Shown here one piece after another: positions 1-5,101 of a DNA stretch of 5,101 nt. The stretch lies in assembly GCA_900769385.1 (NCBI GenBank), contig CAAGGO010000047.1, forward strand, positions 1 through 5,101. The letters are read 5' to 3'. The stretch is from Rikenellaceae bacterium. Its GTDB lineage: Bacteria; Bacteroidota; Bacteroidia; Bacteroidales; UBA932. The notes beneath the pieces were generated by a model. That model was not told the DNA's origin. It searched no databases and saw only the letters and a list, made by a program, of their open reading frames with translations. The position numbers and the translations under genes were made by a program. Each line of letters starts with the position of its first letter. Within the stretch, counting starts at the first letter, position 1.

Positions 1-1483
1 CAAAGATATATGGATTAAGATAACTTACACTGGGGCGCCCCAAACGACGGGTATATGAAAATGAAATGGTGTTTTGGGGAGAGATTTGCCAAGCGGCATT
101 AAAATACGGAACTACATTAAAATTACTGTTATTGAATCTGATGTTCCCAGTTTCGCTCTTGGAAAAACCTCTATTTAGTGTGTATTCCAGTCTTGCTCCC
201 CCTTTAAGGGTAAAGTTTTCAAACTTATAACCGTAACTGGCGTAAGCCGCCAGAATATGCTGTTTATAGTCCAAATCATTCAAATTGGAATTGTCTATAA
301 CCCATTGTTCTGAAGTATAATCCCACAATCTGTCCTCAGACTCAGCCACGTGAGAACGTAGTGTATATTTTGCACCAGTTTCTACCTGATGTCTTTTCTG
401 CAAAGTGGCAAAATAATCTATCTGACCAATCTGTTGGATGGTATGTTCAGTATTATATGAATGGCGATGGTACTCCATACCGTTCAGTTGAGGCACAACT
501 ATTACATCATTATCTGTGCTGTTTGGATTACCGTCAATGGAGTAACTTAGAGTTAGAATACCCCCATTATCCTTAAATGTCCTCTGATAGGCCAGTTCGC
601 CTGCAAAAGTATTGTAACGGTATTTACGCACCGTAGGTTCATATAGTTCTATAGTTTTTTCACCACTGCTATTCCAGAAAGTTTCAGTTATATCATAGTC
701 ATTGTGGATTTTCTGTAAGTTTGCCCAGCCTTGCAAAGTAATCAGATTCAGCGAATCAGGCTCATAAGTTGCGTCCAATGCAAATGATCCCAGAGACAAT
801 GTCTGATTGTTGTAAAAATCCAGACGTTGGAAATGGGTATTCTCAATGGTATAGTTCTCAATTTCTGTAAGGCCATAAACTCTGGGATTAGGGAAATATG
901 TACCACTTGCATTTCCACTAAAGGTGAATTTTCCCAACTGTGCATTTACATACCCATTGCCACCCGCAGCACCAATACTATTGATATTACTCCCGACAGA
1001 ACCGTTATAACCGGATTTCAGACGTTTTAACATTATTATGTTTATAATGCCTCCTACACCCTCCGCATCATACTTTACAGGAGGATTGGTAATTACCTGA
1101 ATCTCCTTTATAGAGGATGCCGGTATGCTCTTGACAAGCTGATTAAAATTTCTGGCCAACATTCCTGTGGACCTTCCGTTTACAAGTACTTTGTAGTCTG
1201 ATGAGCCGTTCAACAATACATTGTCCTCTCCATTTACACTAAGCATAGGAATATTTCTGATAACATCTATCAGATTACCCCCTTGTGCAAGTGGATCTGC
1301 CTGCACATTATAGGTAATCTTATCTGCATCGGAAGTAACAAGTTCTCTGCGGGCAACAACTACCGCCTCTTTCAGCTGCACCGTTTTTAATGAATCAGAT
1401 TGGATTTTTTCAGGATTCTGTCCTCTGGCAGATAATGCTGCAATCAGAGTAATTGCAGCAATTACAATGTTCTTTACTCTCAT
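1..1483 (-). CDS. Outer-membrane beta-barrel protein with TonB-receptor-like plug (OMP_b-brl_3 type), C-terminus off window
   Basis: I translated the minus strand from ATG at 1483 and found 494 open codons to the left edge with no stop. An AGAGGAAC-like ribosome site precedes the ATG. Residues 1-19 form a Sec signal peptide (MRVKN, hydrophobic core, cleavage near LSA). Residues 35-154 are a TonB-receptor-like plug: a QLKEAVVVA start, then VLVNGRSTG, SIPASSIKEIQVITNPP and YDAEGVGGIINI. The rest alternates aromatic and polar residues like beta strands, and TRRLGRPSVSYLNP (478-491) is the usual barrel signature of this family. Members usually carry a carboxypeptidase-regulatory-like domain between signal and plug; here only about 15 residues separate them. 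Roughly 200 or more residues should lie beyond the window. It sits in the outer membrane; its substrate cannot be told. It lies downstream of the membrane regulator on the same strand. The small ORFs in other frames across this stretch are shadows. Confidence 0.93.
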   Translation of the reverse strand, partial: MRVKNIVIAAITLIAALSARGQNPEKIQSDSLKTVQLKEAVVVARRELVTSDADKITYNVQADPLAQGGNLIDVIRNIPMLSVNGEDNVLLNGSSDYKVLVNGRSTGMLARNFNQLVKSIPASSIKEIQVITNPPVKYDAEGVGGIINIIMLKRLKSGYNGSVGSNINSIGAAGGNGYVNAQLGKFTFSGNASGTYFPNPRVYGLTEIENYTIENTHFQRLDFYNNQTLSLGSFALDATYEPDSLNLITLQGWANLQKIHNDYDITETFWNSSGEKTIELYEPTVRKYRYNTFAGELAYQRTFKDNGGILTLSYSIDGNPNSTDNDVIVVPQLNGMEYHRHSYNTEHTIQQIGQIDYFATLQKRHQVETGAKYTLRSHVAESEDRLWDYTSEQWVIDNSNLNDLDYKQHILAAYASYGYKFENFTLKGGARLEYTLNRGFSKSETGNIRFNNSNFNVVPYFNAAWQISPQNTISFSYTRRLGRPSVSYLNPYIF

Positions 1484-1503
1484 ATTGTTCCTCTTTTTGA
1501 GAG

Positions 1504-1511
1504 CAAAATTA
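1504..1511 (-). promoter_or_regulatory. Possible -7 promoter box (TAATTTTG) for the outer-membrane protein gene
   Basis: On the minus strand TAATTTTG fits the Bacteroidota TAnnTTTG consensus and lies 20 nt before the ATG, which would give a leader of about 14 nt. No TTG is present 19-21 bp upstream, so only half of the promoter is seen. The gene may also be reached by read-through from the regulator gene, because I see no convincing terminator in the 135-nt gap 1484-1618. That gap otherwise holds only an 8-bp palindrome TTCCGGAA at 1597-1604. Confidence 0.35.
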
Positions 1512-1618
1512 TCGGGAAAAAGTTTTACATTATAAGAACTCCCAATATTTTAAACATTGTATTCTATTGATATTCAGATAGAAACGCAAACGCGCATTCC
1601 GGAAGACTTTCTAAAGTT

Positions 1619-2560
1619 TTACGCCTGCATTTTTTCCAACAGAAGGTTCTTCAAATAGATACTGATATTGGTATCGTGCTCATTCAATCCGAGTTTGCGC
1701 CTGATTTCATGACTAATCACATAATGCCTTTTCTTTTGGATATACTCACCTATATCCTTCCCTTTCAAGCCAAGTGTATATAAACAGCAATATCCAATTT
1801 CCCACTCGGTGAGCCCCTTGCTTTCCAAATATGCAATAAACTTGGGGTGATTCTCCTCAAAAACAATCTTTGTTGAACAGAGGAACTCTTCCCTGTCAGA
1901 CATTAGAATATCAATCTCTTCTTCTGCACAATCATAAAGTTTATTGTCTGATGAAATACGGGAAGCAATCACTTTATCCAAAACAGAAAGGCGCTGACGG
2001 ATAATAGCCATTGACTTTTCGTTTGGAAGGGAATTGAGTTTACTGATAATATAACGGATAACAAGTACCACTACTATCAATACAACAACAAAGAGAATAA
2101 TGATATTGCGTATACGGTTATCCTTCTCTATCAGAATCATCTTATCCAAATAACGCTCTTCAATAATACGGGCATTATGTATCTTAAGGGTATCTGATGG
2201 TGCCAGCATATTGGCACTCATTTTAATTCTGCTCAGACAATCATATGCTTTCTGCAGATTCTCTTTATCCCCAACAGATGAATAGTAATTGAGGGCAATA
2301 TTTATAATACTGTCGTGATATATCTCTATACCAACTTTCTCCAATGCTTGCGAGTAAAGTAAAGCGTGGCGCGCCTGCAATTCAACAGTGTTTAGTAAAG
2401 CTCTGTCTAATGAATCAAGCGCCACAAATGCGCTGTCCGGCGCCGTAGATAAAGACTCTTCCGCCTTATCCAGCACACTGTTCACATTGCTGGAATTAAA
2501 GCATCCGCAAATGCAGGCAGCCATTATCAGACCCAATATGCACTTCCCTAAATCAGACAT
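1619..2560 (-). CDS. Membrane-spanning lipoprotein-like transcriptional regulator with C-terminal LuxR-like HTH (short TPR sensor)
   Basis: The 313-residue protein appears to be a membrane-bound one-component regulator. Residues 1-20 form a lipoprotein-type signal with a plausible lipobox ending ICGC (lipidated Cys20). Residues 23-110 are helical and resemble the first repeats of Bacteroidota TPR sensor proteins (LDKAEESL, ALLYSQALEK, DSIINIALNYY). A basic and acidic helix at about 130-150 leads into one membrane helix at 152-172. After a cytoplasmic linker, residues 249-302 read LTEWEIGYCCLYTLGLKGKDI then HEIRRKLGL, the pattern of a LuxR-like helix-turn-helix. Proteins of this layout are usually around 500-600 residues with several TPRs; this one moves from about one repeat pair almost directly to the pre-membrane helix, so the sensor is shortened. 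The start is supported by the promoter at 2586-2616. The outer-membrane protein gene follows on the same strand and may be its target (inference). Confidence 0.85.
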   Translation of the reverse strand: MSDLGKCILGLIMAACICGCFNSSNVNSVLDKAEESLSTAPDSAFVALDSLDRALLNTVELQARHALLYSQALEKVGIEIYHDSIINIALNYYSSVGDKENLQKAYDCLSRIKMSANMLAPSDTLKIHNARIIEERYLDKMILIEKDNRIRNIIILFVVVLIVVVLVIRYIISKLNSLPNEKSMAIIRQRLSVLDKVIASRISSDNKLYDCAEEEIDILMSDREEFLCSTKIVFEENHPKFIAYLESKGLTEWEIGYCCLYTLGLKGKDIGEYIQKKRHYVISHEIRRKLGLNEHDTNISIYLKNLLLEKMQA

Positions 2561-2585
2561 ATAACCATATATTTTATTTGCTACT

Positions 2586-2616
2586 CAAATTTAGCAAACT
2601 CTGCTACAAAAAACAA
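2586..2616 (-). promoter_or_regulatory. Promoter of the membrane regulator gene (TTG-N20-TAAATTTG)
   Basis: On the minus strand TAAATTTG (2586-2593) matches TAnnTTTG and a TTG (2614-2616) lies 20 bp upstream, which is the Bacteroidota sigma-ABfr arrangement. The start codon at 2560 is 25 nt downstream of the box. The -33 TTG falls inside the U-tract side of the terminator at 2608-2646, so the end of the upstream transcript and this promoter physically overlap. Confidence 0.65.
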
Positions 2617-2646
2617 GCCCCGCAACCTCATCCAAAAGCTGCGGGG
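2608..2646 (-). terminator. Rho-independent terminator, minus strand
   Basis: A perfect 7-bp GC-rich stem pairs 2618-2624 (CCCCGCA on plus) with 2640-2646 (TGCGGGG) across a 15-nt loop. Read on the minus strand the stem is followed by CTTGTTTTTTG, a U-rich tract. On the plus strand no T-run follows, so it works in one direction only. It most likely ends the transcript of the 118-residue gene, which would then have a 3' untranslated tail of about 165-200 nt. Confidence 0.75.
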
Positions 2647-2647
2647 A

Positions 2648-2773
2648 TTGTCCGACTTAACCTATGTTAAAGCTTCGCTTTTTCTTCCTTCGCGCCTCGG
2701 CATAGCTAAAGCAAGCTTTGCTCTACGCTCGGCTTGTCGTCAGTTAAAAAAACTATTTCACCTATGTAAAAGT
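2648..2773. repeat. Non-coding repeat-like segment with small hairpins and a 13-bp near-direct repeat 100 bp apart
   Basis: ACCTATGTTAAAG (2660-2672) and ACCTATGTAAAAG (2760-2772) match at 12 of 13 positions and are exactly 100 bp apart. Between and beside them are short inverted repeats: TTAAC-ctat-GTTAA (2658-2671), AAAGC-ttc-GCTTT (2669-2681) and AGCAA-gct-TTGCT. Base composition switches to CTTCG and CTCGGC-rich text unlike the surrounding genes. A TTG-initiated plus-strand reading frame (2648-2908) crosses it, but it runs antisense over the 118-residue gene and has no start signal, so I treat the segment as non-coding. From memory, similar text recurs in intergenic regions of Bacteroidota genomes; that needs a genome search. 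It sits between a gene's stop and its terminator. Confidence 0.45.
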
Positions 2774-2809
2774 GACGCAGCAAAAAGTTCAGGTATTTAC
2801 TTAATATTC

Positions 2810-3166
2810 TCAACTTATCAAAGAGTGCAGTCTAAAGGAAAAGTTTCCTTTACCGTCCAAATACGTGAGAGCATCTTTAAGCAGAGCATTTTTTCTATCT
2901 TCGCATAAATCTGAATGGAAAATAATTTCAATAAGCGTTTCCAGAGCTGAGTCCGAGAGTTTCAAATCTTCAATTAAATACACAACAGGATTATCCAATT
3001 GAAGAACTGTATCAAGGTCAAAAGGAAGATTGTCATTATTGAACTCCTGCTTAACATCTTCCAAAGTATAGTCTGGAGTATGACTATCAAATAGCCCTAA
3101 CTTTTTTGCTATTAAGGTAAGCATCTGACCAATCTTGTCTATTTCTTTAAGGATATAATCTTCCAT
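2810..3166 (-). CDS. Small acidic helical protein of unknown function
   Basis: I do not recognise this 118-residue protein. It starts MEDYILKEIDKIGQMLTLIAKKLGLF, an amphipathic helix, then has a proline- and aspartate-rich middle (TLEDVKQEF, LPFDLDTVLQ), and ends in further helices (SDSALETLIEIIFHSDL, KNALLKDALTYLDGKG). It has no signal peptide, membrane helix or metal-binding cluster, so it is probably cytoplasmic and perhaps a protein-protein adaptor (inference from composition only). Reality is supported by a near-consensus promoter 18 nt upstream of the ATG, a sensible helical composition and a terminator downstream. It is transcribed divergently from the ECF sigma operon, and a dyad overlaps its promoter. 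A plus-strand frame covering its 3' third is its shadow. Confidence 0.75.
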   Translation of the reverse strand: MEDYILKEIDKIGQMLTLIAKKLGLFDSHTPDYTLEDVKQEFNNDNLPFDLDTVLQLDNPVVYLIEDLKLSDSALETLIEIIFHSDLCEDRKNALLKDALTYLDGKGNFSFRLHSLIS

Positions 3167-3183
3167 CTGTTAAAATAAAATAC

Positions 3184-3213
3184 CAAATATACTTTACTTG
3201 CGCTATAGTACAA
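3184..3213 (-). promoter_or_regulatory. Promoter of the 118-residue gene (TTG-N19-TATATTTG)
   Basis: The minus strand reads TATATTTG at 3184-3191, with TTG at 3211-3213 exactly 19 bp upstream: a good match to the Bacteroidota housekeeping promoter. The ATG at 3166 follows 17 nt after the box, so the leader would be about 11 nt. The TTG and most of the spacer lie inside the dyad at 3193-3218. Confidence 0.7.
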
Positions 3214-3218
3214 GTAAA
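3193..3218. promoter_or_regulatory. Operator-like dyad TTTACTTG-N10-CAAGTAAA
   Basis: Two perfect 8-bp inverted half-sites (3193-3200 and 3211-3218) are separated by 10 bp, giving centres 18 bp apart, which suits a dimeric DNA-binding protein. The dyad covers the -33 TTG and spacer of the minus-strand promoter and lies just upstream of the candidate plus-strand -7 box at 3240. A protein bound there could repress the 118-residue gene or affect both directions. The sequence is followed by no U-tract in either direction, so a terminator role is unlikely. No regulator can be assigned. Confidence 0.5.
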
Positions 3219-3239
3219 AACTTTTCTATAAAATCTCAT

Positions 3240-3247
3240 TATTTTTG
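3240..3247 (+). promoter_or_regulatory. Possible -7 box (TATTTTTG) of the sigma operon
   Basis: TATTTTTG fits TAnnTTTG and would give a leader of about 60 nt before the ATG at 3316. No TTG occurs 19-21 bp upstream, so this may be a weak or activated promoter, or the operon may be read by its own sigma factor from a site I cannot recognise. An 8-bp palindrome ACAGCTGT (3252-3259) follows directly. Confidence 0.35.
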
Positions 3248-3270
3248 TAGAACAGCTGTAGTTTTTTGAA

Positions 3271-3301
3271 GGGTTTGTTGTTTAACGTAGAAAACAAATC
3301 C
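3271..3301 (+). other. Leader hairpin before the sigma factor gene
   Basis: GGGTTTGTT (3271-3279) can pair with AACAAATCC (3293-3301) as nine contiguous pairs including one G-U, with a 13-nt loop. It would end 14 nt before the ATG at 3316 in the RNA leader. No Shine-Dalgarno sequence lies between, so the fold could affect ribosome access or mRNA stability. It may equally be chance in AT-rich DNA. Confidence 0.3.
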
Positions 3302-3315
3302 ACACAACCTGATTT

Positions 3316-3789
3316 ATGGAAAACAACGAGAGAGAATTTGCGAGAATTGTAAAGGAGAACAAGAGGAGGATCTATACGGTCTGCTATATGTTCTCAAAAG
3401 ATTCAGAGCAGGTGAATGATTTGTTCCAGGATATACTTATAAATATATGGAACGGCCTAAAGTCTTTTGAGGGGGACAAGCATCTGGGCACCTGGATATG
3501 GAAGGTGAGCCTTAATACCTGCATCAATTATTCAAAGAAAAAGAAAAAAGAGGTGCCTACCCTGCCTCTGGATGTAAGCTTTAATCTGTATGAGGATACC
3601 GATGACGATTCCATGCAGATCAAGCAGCTCTACAACAGAATCAACAAGCTGGGATTCATTGACAGGAGTATCATTCTAATGTGGCTGGAGAATATGAGCT
3701 ACGAAGAGATTGGAGCAATCTTGGGAATCACAGCAAACAATGTTTCCGTAAAGCTGGTAAGGATTAGGGAGAAGCTTAAACAAATGTAG
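3316..3789 (+). CDS. ECF-family (sigma-70 type) RNA polymerase sigma factor
   Basis: This 157-residue protein directs RNA polymerase to a dedicated set of promoters. Residues 7-75 form the sigma region 2 domain: FARIVKENKRRIY, then DLFQDILINIWNGLKSF (the core-binding and -10 recognition helices) and GTWIWKVSLNTCINYSKKKKK. An acidic linker (DTDDDS, 94-99) follows. Residues 105-156 are sigma region 4 with a helix-turn-helix, MSYEEIGAILGITANNVSVKLVRIREKL. Length is typical for ECF factors. The ATG is chosen because the conserved N-terminal helix begins within a few residues of it; no Shine-Dalgarno is seen. All eight arginines use AGA or AGG, whereas the other genes mix in CGN codons. It is the first gene of a tight operon: the next gene starts 21 nt after its stop and encodes a membrane protein that is its likely regulator. 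Confidence 0.95.
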   Translation: MENNEREFARIVKENKRRIYTVCYMFSKDSEQVNDLFQDILINIWNGLKSFEGDKHLGTWIWKVSLNTCINYSKKKKKEVPTLPLDVSFNLYEDTDDDSMQIKQLYNRINKLGFIDRSIILMWLENMSYEEIGAILGITANNVSVKLVRIREKLKQM

Positions 3790-3810
3790 AACTTCAAAAA
3801 ACAGAGCAAG

Positions 3811-4401
3811 ATGAACAACAAAGATAATTTTGAAATATCTCAGGAACTGGAGCAGATGAGGGAGCAGTTCAATATCCTTTCAAGGAAATTGGATGAGCAG
3901 AACATTGTTACAGATGGCATTCTCCGCTCTTGTGCCAGAGAAAAAATGGAGAAGTATGACCGCCGTGCCATCTGGACTCCAATGATCGTATGGATAGTAT
4001 TAGGAGGTTGGCTTATCTTCAAGCAGGCAACAGACTACGGTATGGCACAGTGGTCAGTAATATTCTCAATTATAGCATGTGTAATTGAGGTTGGGCTGTA
4101 TGCTTTTAAAAAGTTCCAGCAGTCCAGAACTCTGGATTTTAATGGTGATATAAAGGAGTTTTATGCACAAGTAAAGTCACTTAAAGGTTCACTTTTGAAA
4201 ACTACCCTTCTTTCTGTTATTGTAGGTTATGTGTGGATAGGAGCCTTTTTATGGGAATTCTTCCGTGTACACCCAATAAACTCCGCTAAAGGCATTTTCC
4301 TTCTGGTTGGCTATGTTGTAATTATGAGTTTTATCCACTTGCGTGCAGAAAAGAAAGCACTTGGTATTTTGGATGAGATAGCTGAAGAAATTGACAAATA
4401 A
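3811..4401 (+). CDS. Four-helix membrane protein, probable sigma-factor partner (candidate anti-sigma)
   Basis: The 196-residue protein has a charged cytoplasmic-looking N-terminus (1-52) with a coiled-coil stretch (ELEQMREQFNILSRKLDEQ) followed by NIVTDGILRSCAREKM. Four membrane helices lie at about 54-71, 79-98, 131-150 and 160-177, leaving both ends on the same side. A charged tail (AEKKALGILDEIAEEIDK) ends it. I recall similar proteins, with an N-terminal coiled coil plus a short IVTDxLLR-like motif, directly downstream of ECF sigma genes in Bacteroides relatives, hence the proposed role in holding the sigma factor at the membrane. There is no zinc-binding HxxxCxxC anti-sigma domain and no FecR-like periplasmic domain, so the mechanism would be different. 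It lies 21 nt after the sigma gene and 10 nt before the TraB/GumN gene. Confidence 0.8.
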   Translation: MNNKDNFEISQELEQMREQFNILSRKLDEQNIVTDGILRSCAREKMEKYDRRAIWTPMIVWIVLGGWLIFKQATDYGMAQWSVIFSIIACVIEVGLYAFKKFQQSRTLDFNGDIKEFYAQVKSLKGSLLKTTLLSVIVGYVWIGAFLWEFFRVHPINSAKGIFLLVGYVVIMSFIHLRAEKKALGILDEIAEEIDK

Positions 4402-4411
4402 ATTGAGTGAG

Positions 4412-5101
4412 ATGAAACGTATATTGTCAATTATAGCTTTTGTTCTTCTGGTTGTCCCATCTGCCAATGCCCAGCTTCTATGGAAAATCACAGGAAAAGG
4501 GATTGAGAAGCCTTCATACATTCTAGGCACTCATCATGCAATTCCGTTTACTTACTGCGATTCCATTCCAGGGCTGATGGCGGCTTTTGAGGAGGTGGAT
4601 TATGTGATTGGAGAGTTTGGTATGGTTAAAATGGGAGAGATGACTCCCGCACAGATGCAGAATATGCAGAAAATGATGATGATGCCTGCAGATACAACGC
4701 TGTTGTCATTATTCAGCAAGGAAGAAAAAGAGTTGCTGGATGCATACCTTAAGGAGACAATTGGTGCTCAGTTGGAGATGTTTTCAGCAATGAAGCCTAT
4801 GACCATAATGGTTACTGTGCAGAACAAGATCCTTATGGATATTATTCCCGATATTGCATCAATGACCGGCACGGACAAATACATGCAGACATTGGCCGTA
4901 AGCCAGGGGAAGAAAGTTGGAGGACTTGAAACAATGGACTACCAGATGAATCTTCTATATGGCAATTCGCTTGAAGAGCAAGCTGATGCCTTATTGGAAA
5001 TGGCACAAAACAGCAACAGTAAAGAGTTGCTGATGGATCTAACAGCTGCGTACAAGTCACAGGATCTTGATGCATTGTGGAGTGTTTTCAAAGATCAGAT
5101 G
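4412..5101 (+). CDS. Secreted TraB/GumN-family protein, methionine-rich, C-terminus off window
   Basis: The plus frame from ATG 4412 stays open for 230 codons to the right edge. GAGTGAG just before the ATG serves as ribosome site, 10 nt after the previous stop. Residues 1-20 are a Sec signal peptide ending SANA, so the protein is exported to the periplasm or envelope. LLWKITGKGIEKPSYILGTHH (22-42) is the N-terminal signature of the TraB/GumN family, including the Gx2H motif (Gly39-His42). Glu68 in VIGEFG and GLETMDYQ (171-178) match further conserved positions. The family is related to the eukaryotic TIKI metalloproteases, where Gx2H and Glu residues bind metal; bacterial activity is not established. 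The second, C-terminal motif block should lie beyond the window, since members usually have about 280-300 residues. Methionine is 23 of 230 residues, with nine in 71-91, including four in a row encoded by (ATG)4. Confidence 0.9.
   Translation, partial: MKRILSIIAFVLLVVPSANAQLLWKITGKGIEKPSYILGTHHAIPFTYCDSIPGLMAAFEEVDYVIGEFGMVKMGEMTPAQMQNMQKMMMMPADTTLLSLFSKEEKELLDAYLKETIGAQLEMFSAMKPMTIMVTVQNKILMDIIPDIASMTGTDKYMQTLAVSQGKKVGGLETMDYQMNLLYGNSLEEQADALLEMAQNSNSKELLMDLTAAYKSQDLDALWSVFKDQM

Noticed and set aside
361..1030. Three short ORFs (361-576 plus, 748-945 minus, 827-1030 plus)
   Set aside because: They lie in other frames inside the continuous minus-strand outer-membrane protein gene, whose translation shows clear family motifs throughout.
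1516..1528. GTAAAACTTTTTC (minus) resembling GTAAAAACTTTTC at 3214-3226 (plus) as a shared regulatory motif
   Set aside because: Low-complexity A/T runs with different spacing to the -7 boxes; two copies are not enough to claim a regulon site.
1606..1617. ACTTT-CT-AAAGT dyad around the stop of the membrane regulator gene
   Set aside because: The 2-nt loop is too tight for an RNA hairpin and the only T-run is on the plus strand, where no gene ends; not a credible terminator.
2548..2568. Six-codon out-of-frame mini-ORF overlapping the regulator start (ATGGTTATATGTC...)
   Set aside because: It has no ribosome site or attenuator structure, and such short overlaps are expected by chance.
2747..2777. 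Possible terminator (TCAC/GTGA stem then T-run, minus strand) after the 118-residue gene
   Set aside because: The stem is only 4 bp with a 10-nt loop and is separated from the T-run; the GC-rich hairpin at 2618-2646 is far better.
2648..2908. 86-residue plus-strand ORF
   Set aside because: It uses a TTG start directly after a terminator stem, has no ribosome site, crosses repeat-like DNA and then runs antisense over the 118-residue gene.
3840..4022. 60-residue minus-strand ORF
   Set aside because: Antisense shadow of the four-helix membrane protein, with no promoter or start signal.
4249..4530. 93-residue minus-strand ORF
   Set aside because: Antisense to the end of the membrane protein gene and the start of the TraB/GumN gene, both of which are well supported.
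4842..5075. 77-residue minus-strand ORF
   Set aside because: Antisense shadow within the TraB/GumN coding sequence.

Overview
The window looks like chromosomal DNA from a Bacteroidales-type member of the Bacteroidota. Three things point there. The gene families are typical: an outer-membrane beta-barrel protein with a plug, a membrane-spanning regulator with a LuxR-like C-terminus, and an ECF sigma factor followed by a small membrane protein. Upstream regions carry TAnnTTTG promoter boxes, two of them with a TTG 19-20 bp further upstream, and most starts lack a strong Shine-Dalgarno sequence. The DNA is AT-rich. No rRNA, tRNA, CRISPR array, transposase or integrase is visible.

Minus-strand half (1-3166). 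Transcription runs right to left. A 118-residue orphan protein (2810-3166) has a well-formed promoter overlapped by a perfect dyad. After it comes about 160 nt of non-coding DNA with small inverted repeats and a 13-bp near-direct repeat spaced exactly 100 bp. That stretch ends in a rho-independent terminator (2608-2646), whose U-tract side also supplies the -33 element for the next gene. The next gene encodes a 313-residue lipoprotein-like, single-pass membrane regulator (1619-2560). After a 135-nt gap comes the first 494 codons of an outer-membrane beta-barrel protein (1-1483). It is absent from a simple list of closed ORFs because it runs off the left edge. It starts straight from signal peptide into plug domain.

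Plus-strand half (3316-5101). Divergent from the 118-residue gene is a tight operon: an ECF sigma factor (157 aa), a four-helix membrane protein (196 aa) that is the obvious candidate for its regulator, and a secreted TraB/GumN-family protein that runs off the right edge after 230 codons and is strikingly methionine-rich.

How it may fit together (inference): the 149-bp divergent region 3167-3315 is the control point of the right half. The sigma factor and four-helix protein probably sense an envelope signal and control a set that includes the TraB/GumN protein. In the left half the membrane regulator may control the neighbouring outer-membrane protein. Nothing here is a clear-cut new defence or mobile system. 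The most interesting leads are the sigma / membrane protein / TraB cassette, the dyad in the divergent promoter, and the shortened membrane-bound regulator.
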